From contig NZ_CP156060.1 of NCBI RefSeq assembly GCF_039778605.1, positions 868,001 through 932,000 on the forward strand: a stretch of 64,000 bases of DNA, given 5' to 3'. The notes beneath the pieces are model-generated. The model searched no databases, had not been told where the DNA came from, and saw nothing but the letters and a program-made list of their open reading frames with translations. Numbering within the stretch: the stretch's first letter is position 1; each line of letters opens with the position of its first letter. The position numbers were made by a program, and so were the translations under genes. Below are positions 25,278 to 32,661 of this stretch, piece by piece. The DNA comes from Flavobacterium sp. WV_118_3. Its GTDB lineage: Bacteria > Bacteroidota > Bacteroidia > Flavobacteriales > Flavobacteriaceae.

Positions 25278-26552
25278 ATGGCAACAGCACAAAAGCCGAA
25301 GGCTAGCATGTATGAAAATGTTAAGAATCAGTTTGAAAAAGCTGCTTCTGTGATGGGACTGGATGAGACTGTTAAAAAAATCCTTTCTGTTACGAATAAC
25401 GAAATTGTTGTTCATTTTCCGGTGAAAATGGATAACGGAACAGTCGAAATGTTCACAGGGTACAGAGTACAACACAATAATGTTTTAGGTCCTTACAAAG
25501 GAGGTTTGCGTTATCACGCAACGGTTGACATCGATGCTGCAAGAGCATTGGCTACCTGGATGACATGGAAAACATCTTTGGCCGGCCTTCCGTATGGAGG
25601 TGGTAAAGGTGGTATCCAATTGGATCCGAAAAAATATTCACAAGGCGAATTAGAGCGTATCACGCGTCGTTTTGCGTATGCATTAGGAGATAATATTGGT
25701 CCGGAGCATGATATCCCGGCACCGGATGTGAATACCAATGCACAAATGATGGCTTGGATTGCTGATACCTATATGTCGACAAAAGCACCGGCTGAGCGTT
25801 CTAAAAACCAACACGTTGTTACAGGTAAGCCTGTAGGATCAGGAGGTTTGGAAGGTAGAGACCGTGCTACTGGTTTTGGTGTAGTAGTAACATTGGAATC
25901 TTGGGCTAAATTAAGAGGAACTTCTTTAGAAGGTAAAAAATATATCGTTCAGGGGTTTGGTAACGTAGGATACTGGGCAGCTCACTTTATGAATAAAAAC
26001 GGAGCTATCCTTGTTGGTGTTCAGGATGCAACCGGAACGATTTACAACCCGGAGGGAATTGATCCGGAAGCTTTATTGCGTTTCCAGGCCGATAACAATA
26101 CCATTTCCGGATACAAAGGTACTCAGGATTATAAAGCAGATGAATTCTTTGGAATTGACTGTGATATCGTGATCCCGGCTGCTTTAGGTAACCAGATTAC
26201 TGCAGAAAACGCTGATTCTATCAAGGCTCAGGTTATCGCTGAAGGAGCTAATGGTCCTATCGATACCGATGGTGAAACAATCTTATTAGCAAAAGGAATC
26301 GAAATTATTCCAGACATCTTATGTAACTCAGGAGGTGTAATCGGAAGTTATTTCGAGTGGTTACAAAACCGTAACGGAGAAATCTGGACTATGGATGACG
26401 TAATCATCAAATTAAGAAAAAAACTGGAAGATGCATTCAGCAAAGTAGTTTTAACGGGAAGTCAGTATAAAACAGACTGGAGAACGGCTGCTTATGTTCA
26501 GGCATTAGCCCGAATTGAAATGGCATACAAACAAAGAGGTATTTTCCCATAA
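25278..26552 (+). CDS. gdhA: Glutamate dehydrogenase (Glu/Leu/Phe/Val dehydrogenase family)
   Basis: A 424-residue cytoplasmic enzyme catalysing reversible oxidative deamination of glutamate to 2-oxoglutarate and ammonium. The substrate domain shows GPYKGGLRYH and LPYGGGKGGIQLDP, which contain the conserved Lys residues; the dinucleotide domain has VQGFGNVGYWAA near residue 225. The short form of about 420 residues matches the catabolic hexameric GDH type. It has its own consensus promoter, a leader of about 55 nt and a strong terminator, so it is a single-gene unit. Confidence 0.95.
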   Translation: MATAQKPKASMYENVKNQFEKAASVMGLDETVKKILSVTNNEIVVHFPVKMDNGTVEMFTGYRVQHNNVLGPYKGGLRYHATVDIDAARALATWMTWKTSLAGLPYGGGKGGIQLDPKKYSQGELERITRRFAYALGDNIGPEHDIPAPDVNTNAQMMAWIADTYMSTKAPAERSKNQHVVTGKPVGSGGLEGRDRATGFGVVVTLESWAKLRGTSLEGKKYIVQGFGNVGYWAAHFMNKNGAILVGVQDATGTIYNPEGIDPEALLRFQADNNTISGYKGTQDYKADEFFGIDCDIVIPAALGNQITAENADSIKAQVIAEGANGPIDTDGETILLAKGIEIIPDILCNSGGVIGSYFEWLQNRNGEIWTMDDVIIKLRKKLEDAFSKVVLTGSQYKTDWRTAAYVQALARIEMAYKQRGIFP

Positions 26553-26573
26553 TTGGGTAGAACATATTATAAG

Positions 26574-26610
26574 AAAAGGGGCTGACTCACTTTTGAGTCA
26601 GCCCCTTTTT
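26574..26610 (+). terminator. Strong terminator after gdhA, also a repeated palindrome
   Basis: A 16-bp perfect stem AAAAGGGGCTGACTCA/TGAGTCAGCCCCTTTT with CTTT loop and T tail. Bases 63761-63791 carry almost the same sequence with one change (TGAGACAG). Confidence 0.85.
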
Positions 26611-26612
26611 AT

Positions 26613-26993
26613 TTATTTGATCAGGTGACTTAGTGCCATACAAAACCATCCGAAAAATAACAGCAAACCACCAATTGGCGTTATGGGACCGAGAAATTTT
26701 AATTTTTTACCGCCAATGCTGCTCAGGCATAAACCGTAAATGCTAAATGAGAATAAAAACGTACCAATTATAAAAAAACAGGCTGTCAGAGTTTCAATTG
26801 TTTTTGAAAAAGTGAATAGATTGCTGATAAAAACCAATGCCAATGCATGGTACATCTGGTATTTTACTCCGGTTTCAAAACTGTTGAGCGATTTGGTACT
26901 TAGTTTCTTTTGTAGGATATGTGCTCCAAAAGCTCCGAAAATAACGGCTAAACCGCCATAGCAGGCACCAATAGTGAGTATGGTCTCTTTCAT
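26613..26993 (-). CDS. DUF423 family small membrane protein
   Basis: The 126-residue protein has four hydrophobic segments and the DUF423 (YgdD-type) signatures: an N-terminal GGLAVIFGAFGAHILQKKLS, then FETGVKYQMYHALAL, and a C-terminal ITPIGGLLLFFGWFCMA. It is an inner membrane protein of unknown function found across Proteobacteria and Bacteroidota. Convergent with gdhA and divergent from the three-gene YchJ operon; a single-gene unit. Confidence 0.9.
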   Translation of the reverse strand: MKETILTIGACYGGLAVIFGAFGAHILQKKLSTKSLNSFETGVKYQMYHALALVFISNLFTFSKTIETLTACFFIIGTFLFSFSIYGLCLSSIGGKKLKFLGPITPIGGLLLFFGWFCMALSHLIK

Positions 26994-27100
26994 AATTGTT
27001 CGTTGTTTGGTGGGAAAGTAGTTTTAGTATTACAAATATAAGCGGGAGAAGCCAAACCACCAATTAAAATTCTTAAATCTGCATTTAGTATCTTTGCCGG

Positions 27101-27652
27101 ATGAACGGGAAAGTGTACAATAAAAACAATTTTTTTAAGCATACCTTTTGTATTTTTAAGGAGGTTGCTCCCGATGCGGTACAAGAAAAAAAGTTTCATT
27201 ATACGAGTAAATCGGGTAGTAGTTATTGTTTTACAGAGGAAGGTGTATACCGAAATTCCAACCATTGGGGAAGAGCGGCCAATTGTCGTTGGCGTTTAGT
27301 GCCTTTGGAAGATGGAAAAACGAACAATAGTGTCGCCAAAACCGGCTATGCCAAATGGACGGATTTTTATCCGAATAATGAAACCGAAAATTTGTTTTAT
27401 ATCGAATGGAATCCCGAAACCGATGCCATTCATTTCCAACATAAATCGAACCCGGAATACAACGGTAAGGCCGTTTTGCGCAATGCTGCCGAAACCACCA
27501 AACGTATACAATTGATCAAAAAACTTTTGGAAACCGATAGCTGGGCCGATTATCTTAAGTATGACGATTTTGAGGCTTTACGAAAAACGATAACGGAAGC
27601 TTTGATCACCACCAATAAAACCCTGCAACAAATCAAACAACCCTTTTTGTAA
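27101..27652 (+). CDS. Conserved hypothetical cytoplasmic protein
   Basis: The protein has 183 residues with no signal peptide or membrane segment, and I do not recognise the family. The first two thirds are rich in aromatic and beta-type segments (GVYRNSNHWGRAANCRWRL, ENLFYIEWNP), followed by a helical C-terminus (about 130-183). Its stop overlaps the start of a 48-residue basic protein, which in turn overlaps ychJ, so the three are a tightly coupled operon. That suggests a shared role with YchJ, but nothing more can be read. Confidence 0.7.
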   Translation: MNGKVYNKNNFFKHTFCIFKEVAPDAVQEKKFHYTSKSGSSYCFTEEGVYRNSNHWGRAANCRWRLVPLEDGKTNNSVAKTGYAKWTDFYPNNETENLFYIEWNPETDAIHFQHKSNPEYNGKAVLRNAAETTKRIQLIKKLLETDSWADYLKYDDFEALRKTITEALITTNKTLQQIKQPFL

Positions 27653-27798
27653 TGAGTCGGCAAAATCAAGAAAATCGAAAAAAGCACAGTAAAAAAATCA
27701 ACGAAAAACGGTTGCGGGAACAACGTTCGGAATCCGATCGTAAAGCAAAACTAAAATTGATTCTGCAAAAATTTAATTCCGATACTAATGAATCCTAA
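27652..27798 (+). CDS. 48-residue basic protein overlapping both neighbours
   Basis: ATG 27652 overlaps the previous stop by one base, and the stop at 27796-27798 lies 11 bp inside ychJ. The product is almost entirely helix-forming and charged (MSRQNQENRKKHSKKINEKR then KAKLKLILQKF). Overlap on both sides makes translational coupling and real expression likely. The high Lys/Arg content suggests nucleic acid or ribosome contact (inference). Confidence 0.6.
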   Translation: MSRQNQENRKKHSKKINEKRLREQRSESDRKAKLKLILQKFNSDTNES

Positions 27799-28165
27799 TT
27801 GTTATTGCGGGAATCCGATTCCGTTTTCCGACTGTTGCGAACCGTATATTAAAGGAATTAAAGCGGCGCCTACTGCCGAAACACTAATGCGTTCCCGGTA
27901 TTCGGCCTATGCGGTTCATGCGATTGAGTACCTACTCAAAACGACGCATATTTCACAACGTAAATACCATTCGAAAAAAGACATCGAACAATGGGCGGTA
28001 ACCAACCAATGGGTAAAACTGGAAGTCCTTCAATCCACCGAAAAAACAGTGGTGTTTAAAGCCTATTTTCTGGATGCGGCGTTACAGCCACAGGTGCATC
28101 ATGAAAAATCTACTTTTAAACAACAAAACGGGCATTGGTTTTATGTAGACGGAAAATTCTACTAA
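27788..28165 (+). CDS. ychJ: YchJ-family protein with SEC-C zinc motif
   Basis: The 125-residue protein begins with a SEC-C type metal motif (CYCGNPIPFSDCCEPYI), followed by the UPF0225/YchJ core (LMRSRYSAYAVHAIEYLLKTTH) and a C-terminal NTF2-like beta sheet (STFKQQNGHWFYVDGKFY). SEC-C motifs bind zinc and in SecA contact SecB or ribosomes; the function of YchJ is unknown. Third gene of an overlapping operon; ends 3 bp before the convergent beta-lactamase gene. Confidence 0.9.
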   Translation: MNPNCYCGNPIPFSDCCEPYIKGIKAAPTAETLMRSRYSAYAVHAIEYLLKTTHISQRKYHSKKDIEQWAVTNQWVKLEVLQSTEKTVVFKAYFLDAALQPQVHHEKSTFKQQNGHWFYVDGKFY

Positions 28166-28167
28166 AA

Positions 28168-29064
28168 CTATTTCTTAATGGAATAATGATCGAATACGGC
28201 TTTGGATACCCGAGCGATAATCGCATTGTTGGTTGTATCGTCTTCCATGGAGTCTTTTACGAATACGGCTATGGCGTAGGTTTGTCCGCCGGGTAGAAAA
28301 ACAATTCCGATATCGTTTTCGGCTGCTTTTAAACCTTCTTTACTGCGGAAGGAACTACCGGTTTTATGCGCCACAAGTATATCTTTAGGCAAAAGACCTT
28401 TTATCTTATCCGGGCCGGTTTTGGTGCTCAACATTACATTTAGCAAATAATCATAGGAAGTAGGGGAAAGGATTTTCATCTGATAAAATTGCTGTAGCAA
28501 TTGTACGGCCGCCCATGGTGATGTTGTATTGAGATACTGATTTTCCCATTTTTGGTGCATTTCTTCTTCCGTAGCAGCAATACGCGTGTCTTTTATTTTT
28601 AGGTTTTTGATATAACGATCTACTTTTTTGGTGCCACCGGCGAGTCGGAATAGGATATCACAGGCATTATTATCGCTTAGGGAAACCATATAACTTAAAA
28701 GTTCGCTTAGTTTGATGTTAATATTACCATACGGGTAATTTTCGCGAAGCGGACTATGGGTGTTTTCTAATAATTCGGATTTTTTTACAAAAATCTCCTG
28801 ATCCAGTTTTAACGTGCCTTTGTCAACCAGATGTAAAACAGCCAGTGCGACATGAAATTTATACACACTCAGCGTTGGATAATCCGGTGTGTTGTTAAAG
28901 GTTACTGTATCTTTTGTCGTAAAATTATACACGGCAATACCAATGGTCACTTTTTTATCTTTTACAATTTCCTGGAATTGCGCTTTTAATCGGTTGGTTT
29001 GTGCTAATAGGCTGCTTCCGAAGAAGAAAACGAGAATAACCGGTAAAATTTTAAAGAATTTCAT
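28168..29064 (-). CDS. Class A beta-lactamase (subclass A2-like)
   Basis: The 298-residue periplasmic serine hydrolase has a signal peptide (MKFFKILPVILVFFFGSSLLAQ). Catalytic elements fall almost on Ambler numbering: Ser66-x-x-Lys69 (LSVYK), Ser130-Asp131-Asn132, Glu166 in ATEEEMHQ, and Lys234-Thr-Gly (AHKTGSS). The EMHQKW omega-loop pattern is that of the CfxA/CepA/PER/VEB (A2) group native to Bacteroidota, which hydrolyses penicillins and many cephalosporins. It is probably a chromosomal species gene: no mobile element or resistance neighbours are visible. Transcribed alone. Confidence 0.9.
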   Translation of the reverse strand: MKFFKILPVILVFFFGSSLLAQTNRLKAQFQEIVKDKKVTIGIAVYNFTTKDTVTFNNTPDYPTLSVYKFHVALAVLHLVDKGTLKLDQEIFVKKSELLENTHSPLRENYPYGNINIKLSELLSYMVSLSDNNACDILFRLAGGTKKVDRYIKNLKIKDTRIAATEEEMHQKWENQYLNTTSPWAAVQLLQQFYQMKILSPTSYDYLLNVMLSTKTGPDKIKGLLPKDILVAHKTGSSFRSKEGLKAAENDIGIVFLPGGQTYAIAVFVKDSMEDDTTNNAIIARVSKAVFDHYSIKK

Positions 29065-29226
29065 GCTTGAGTAGGATTGAGTATAACGTTTTGGTCTTCG
29101 CGACTGTAGTAGAAATTGAATCTGAGTTAACTTTTTTTGTAATAATGTAGTTAGTACAGGTGAAGTGTGATTCTATAACTTATATGAGTAATAGAGTAAA
29201 AAACACTGTTAATAGCAGTATTAATC

Positions 29227-30756
29227 TTATTCTCTATTCTCTTTTAGGTTAAGGGCTCTGACCAATCCTTCGTGAACTCGATATTCTGATGATGCAAGAA
29301 AGCCCTGTGAAGGATAAAAGCATTTAAATCTCCACTCTGTAGAACTTCCAAGTTTGAAACCTATGATAGAATTGTCAAATAAGAATTTTAAGTATTCAAA
29401 AATTTCGGAACTATTAGTGGCAGGTCTAAGTTTTTTTAATTCAACTTCAAACTCAGTAGTTGTAAAATTAGTAGATGCATTATTTCTTAAACTATTTAAT
29501 AAGTCTGCTATAATTGGATTCTGAACACTCCATTCATCTAATATTTCTTGCCTTAACCATTCTGAATACCCAGGTTCAGCATTATAAATAGATGCTGAAT
29601 CAATAGTTGTGAAAAATACTTCTGTGTCACCAAAAGGATCGTTTGCTTTATCTTTCATAGCATCAAGAATTCGACTTAAAAAAGCAATAACATCTCTAGG
29701 TCTCATCATTGTACGTTTTATGATGTAGTTAAATGGCTTTGCTCTTTGACGCATTTCTTTATTTTCAAAAAGATTTTCTGTATCTGAGAATAAATCTATT
29801 CCATTTTCTTGTGCAAAATGATTTACTCTAGCTAATATCATTTTTTGTATGGAGTTTCTATTCCAATGTAATAGTTCTCCACAATCTTCTCTGAGTTTAT
29901 TTGAATCATTTAAGCTTAAAACTTCGAATATGTCTTCACGTAAAAATATTATGGGTCGTAAAAATCCTTTGTATTGGATTGTTAATGAATCGCATGCACT
30001 TACAAGACCTGCAATTACTTTTTTTGATGAATCATATGAGACTTCGTCCCATGCTTCATCAACTTTATCAAAGCATATGAAAATTCTAAAGTCTTTATTC
30101 TTAACAGATTGAAGAGCATTGTCTAGAAAGTTAATAAGATTTTCTATGTTTTCGGATAAGGACTGTTGGAGTGATTTATTACTTTTTACCTCATCGAATT
30201 CAATCTCTCCTCCTCCGAGTTCAAAAGAATCTAATGAACCTGATTCTAAATCAACGCCAGCTTTCGGTAATGAGAATTTAGATAATGATAAAATCTTTTT
30301 ACCAATTATTTGATAAATTGTAGGAACTGGTGAATCAAATAATTTTTCTAATATTTTGTGAGCTCTATCAATTTTCTGAGGAATTGGTTGCTTTTTATTC
30401 TTGAAGTGTTCAGTTATACATTTGATTGCCTCTACAAGAATAACAAATTTCCAAGATTGACGATAAGAATGCGATTCTGCTTTGTCGCTATTTGTTAAAA
30501 GTGAATGGATATTCCAATTGTAATTGTCAAATGACAACGGAATTAAAACGTCATTGTCATTAATTGTATGATTTGGGTTTTCAGTCAAATATTTGAAGAC
30601 AGCAGTTTTACCAGCTCCTTTTCTTCCTAATATCAAAAAGGATAAATTATCACTAACAATTTTTCTCAATACTCCATTATCGTAAAAATATTTTATAAGT
30701 AACTCATCTCTTTCTGCTGATACTTTTCCGAAGTCTAACCAATCAATTAAATTCAT
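29227..30756 (-). CDS. P-loop ATPase, Sll1717 type
   Basis: The protein has 509 residues. The N-terminus carries FGKVSAERDELL, typical of this ATPase family, then a Walker A motif LGRKGAGKTAV (residues 43-53) and a Walker B-like FICFDKVDEAW near residue 230. The C-terminal part (about 380-509) is helical and winged-helix-like. Codons and flanks are visibly AT-richer than the neighbours, and the gene is isolated with AT-rich gaps on both sides, so horizontal acquisition is likely. Related STAND/KAP-type ATPases are frequent in phage-defence islands; a defence role here is inference only. Confidence 0.75.
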   Translation of the reverse strand: MNLIDWLDFGKVSAERDELLIKYFYDNGVLRKIVSDNLSFLILGRKGAGKTAVFKYLTENPNHTINDNDVLIPLSFDNYNWNIHSLLTNSDKAESHSYRQSWKFVILVEAIKCITEHFKNKKQPIPQKIDRAHKILEKLFDSPVPTIYQIIGKKILSLSKFSLPKAGVDLESGSLDSFELGGGEIEFDEVKSNKSLQQSLSENIENLINFLDNALQSVKNKDFRIFICFDKVDEAWDEVSYDSSKKVIAGLVSACDSLTIQYKGFLRPIIFLREDIFEVLSLNDSNKLREDCGELLHWNRNSIQKMILARVNHFAQENGIDLFSDTENLFENKEMRQRAKPFNYIIKRTMMRPRDVIAFLSRILDAMKDKANDPFGDTEVFFTTIDSASIYNAEPGYSEWLRQEILDEWSVQNPIIADLLNSLRNNASTNFTTTEFEVELKKLRPATNSSEIFEYLKFLFDNSIIGFKLGSSTEWRFKCFYPSQGFLASSEYRVHEGLVRALNLKENRE

Positions 30757-30894
30757 ATGATGTATTTTTATGTAAAAATATAAATGTTTTTAATTTAACA
30801 TGATATATTCTTACAAAGTTGTTAACATAGGTTTAAGTACTGCCACTAACATATAAGTTAAATAATTCTGAATATTTGTCCTGTGAAGATTTAA

Positions 30895-30926
30895 TAAAAA
30901 AGCCTTTTAGCAGAAAACTAAAAGGC
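30895..30926 (-). terminator. Terminator after the pyrE/SRPBCC operon
   Basis: A 9-bp stem GCCTTTTAG/CTAAAAGGC with T6-7 on the leftward strand, 25 bp after the SRPBCC stop codon. Confidence 0.75.
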
Positions 30927-30950
30927 CTTATAATTTTATATATCGAACGA

Positions 30951-31343
30951 TTATAGCTTATTCATATTTCCGGCTAAGGTTTCGATAAATTTACCGATAG
31001 GTCCTTTTACCATCATGGCCATCATCGGGTTAAATTCGCCTGTAAATAGCAATTGAACTTCCGAGGTATTTGCCGTTAACGTGTTGATGTTAGCGGTTAA
31101 CGTAAAAGGTAATTTGTCGCTCGCTGCTCCTAAAACAACTTTGTTGGGCGCCACTTTATCTTTCATTTTTAATTTGATTTCCGGCATACCTTTTAATCCG
31201 AAGATAAAAGCGTTTTCATCCAATACTTCGAATTTAGCAATGTTTTCGGGCATTAATTTCTCAAAGTTTTTTACATCGGTAAGCGCATCAAATAAATACT
31301 GAGCGGATTTTTCTACGTTAACTTTTGGGCTTTCTAAATTCAT
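30951..31343 (-). CDS. SRPBCC-family protein
   Basis: The 130-residue protein is predicted as a START/Bet v 1-like helix-grip fold: beta strands (KVNVEKSAQYLFDALTDV, EVQLLFTGEFNP) and a long C-terminal helix (MMVKGPIGKFIETLAGNMNKL). Members bind hydrophobic ligands or act as polyketide cyclase-like or CoxG-like proteins. It follows pyrE by 33 bp on the same strand, an arrangement common in Flavobacteriia, so it is cotranscribed with pyrimidine synthesis; the ligand is unknown. Confidence 0.8.
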   Translation of the reverse strand: MNLESPKVNVEKSAQYLFDALTDVKNFEKLMPENIAKFEVLDENAFIFGLKGMPEIKLKMKDKVAPNKVVLGAASDKLPFTLTANINTLTANTSEVQLLFTGEFNPMMAMMVKGPIGKFIETLAGNMNKL

Positions 31344-31376
31344 ATTCTGTATTGGTTTTTTGCTAAATTAGGTTTA

Positions 31377-32024
31377 TTACACTTCGATTCCCCAGGTGGA
31401 AGGGTTCTGACGCCATTCTTTTAGGGTTTCGTGTTCTTCTTCGGTGATGTATTTTTTTTCAACAGCCGCTTCCAAAAGCGTGTCGTAATTTCCAAGCGTA
31501 TAAAGGTCGACATTGGCCGCTTTAAAATTATCCTGAGCCAAATCAAAACCATAGGTAAAGATGGCCACCATTCCTTTTACATTCGCTCCGGCTTCTTTTA
31601 AGGCTTCAACGGCCATTAAACTACTTTTTCCGGTACTGATCAGGTCTTCGATAACCACTACGTTTTGTCCTTTTTGTAAAAAACCTTCCACCTGATTCTG
31701 ACGACCGTGTTTTTTAGGTTCCGGGCGTACGTAAACGAAAGGAAGTCCAAGGTATTCCGCTACCAGTATTCCAATACCAATAGCTCCGGTTGCCACTCCG
31801 GCAATCACATCGGGCTTGCCAAATTCTTTTTCAATATGTTTGGCAAATTCGTCACGGATATAATTCCGGATCGGTGGAAATGAAAGCGTTATACGGTTAT
31901 CGCAATAAATTGGCGATTTCCATCCAGAAGCCCATGTAAAAGGATTTTTTGGATTTAATTTAATTGCGTTTATTTGTAAAAGCAATTCGGCAGTTTTTTT
32001 AGCTGTGTCTGTATTAAAAATCAT
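31377..32024 (-). CDS. pyrE: Orotate phosphoribosyltransferase
   Basis: The protein has 215 residues from ATG 32024 (MIFNTDTAKKTAELLLQINA). The eleven extra in-frame codons upstream are rejected because the -7 element lies there. It converts orotate and PRPP to orotidine 5'-phosphate in pyrimidine synthesis. The PRPP loop is VVIEDLISTGKSS; substrate segments TWASGWKSPIYCDNR and VRPEPKKHGRQNQVEG (Lys/His/Arg of the flexible loop) are present. It is cytoplasmic, divergent from the NUDIX gene with only 7 bp between start codons, and followed by the SRPBCC gene. Confidence 0.95.
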   Translation of the reverse strand: MIFNTDTAKKTAELLLQINAIKLNPKNPFTWASGWKSPIYCDNRITLSFPPIRNYIRDEFAKHIEKEFGKPDVIAGVATGAIGIGILVAEYLGLPFVYVRPEPKKHGRQNQVEGFLQKGQNVVVIEDLISTGKSSLMAVEALKEAGANVKGMVAIFTYGFDLAQDNFKAANVDLYTLGNYDTLLEAAVEKKYITEEEHETLKEWRQNPSTWGIEV

Positions 32025-32028
32025 AGTA

Positions 32029-32057
32029 CAAATGTATAAAGTTTTTGTGAACGACAA
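32029..32057 (-). promoter_or_regulatory. pyrE promoter inside the start of the NUDIX gene
   Basis: On the leftward strand TTTG (32054-32057), a 17-bp spacer and TACATTTG (32029-32036). The predicted start site falls at or within a few bases of the pyrE ATG, so the mRNA may be leaderless. Confidence 0.55.
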
Positions 32058-32634
32058 ACCACTTTTCTTGACAAATCAAATTGTTAAAGAAACCGATTTT
32101 CAGCTTTTTCTTTTGGAAAGTGTGGATATCAAGCAAGTTATTGTAAAAATGTTTCAGAATAAGATTCCAAAAGCTTTTTTGTATTATCCTGATGAAAAGG
32201 AAATTATGAAAAAACTAAAAGCCAAAATTCCGGTGGTAAAAGCCGGTGGCGGATTGGTTTACAATAAAAAAGGCGAGGTGCTTTTTATCTTCCGGAACGG
32301 GAAATGGGACCTGCCAAAAGGAGGCATCGAAAAGCGGGAGGAAATCGACGAAACAGCCATCCGTGAAGTAGAGGAGGAAACCGGCGTAACCGGTTTGAAG
32401 ATTGTGCAAAAACTGCAAAAAACCTATCATATTTTTAAACGAAACGGTCGTTATAAATTAAAAGTGACCCATTGGTTTGAAATGAAAACGGATTTTGATG
32501 GTATTCCGAAGGGTCAGATTGAAGAAGGTATCGAAAAAGTCGCCTGGTTAAAACCGAATGAAATCAAAGAAGCACTGACCAATTCCTATGAAAACATCAA
32601 ATTATTGTTCGAAACCGAAAAGGTAACTGAATAA
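32032..32634 (+). CDS. NUDIX hydrolase
   Basis: The protein has 200 residues from ATG 32032 (MYKVFVNDKPLFLTNQIV). It has a lead-in domain of about 65 residues, then a Nudix domain with a full Nudix box GGIEKREEIDETAIREVEEE (G-x5-E-x7-RE-x2-EE-x-GV once the next residues TGV are included). It hydrolyses a nucleoside diphosphate linked to another moiety; substrate not predictable. Its start overlaps the pyrE promoter, so expression of the two may be linked. A shared terminator separates it from the convergent M14 peptidase gene. Confidence 0.9.
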   Translation: MYKVFVNDKPLFLTNQIVKETDFQLFLLESVDIKQVIVKMFQNKIPKAFLYYPDEKEIMKKLKAKIPVVKAGGGLVYNKKGEVLFIFRNGKWDLPKGGIEKREEIDETAIREVEEETGVTGLKIVQKLQKTYHIFKRNGRYKLKVTHWFEMKTDFDGIPKGQIEEGIEKVAWLKPNEIKEALTNSYENIKLLFETEKVTE

Positions 32635-32661
32635 AAAAAGCCGGAATCTCCGGCTTTTTTT
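32634..32661. terminator. Bidirectional terminator between NUDIX and M14 genes
   Basis: Stem GCCGGA/TCCGGC with ATC loop, flanked by A7 and T6-7, so it works in both directions. Confidence 0.85.
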
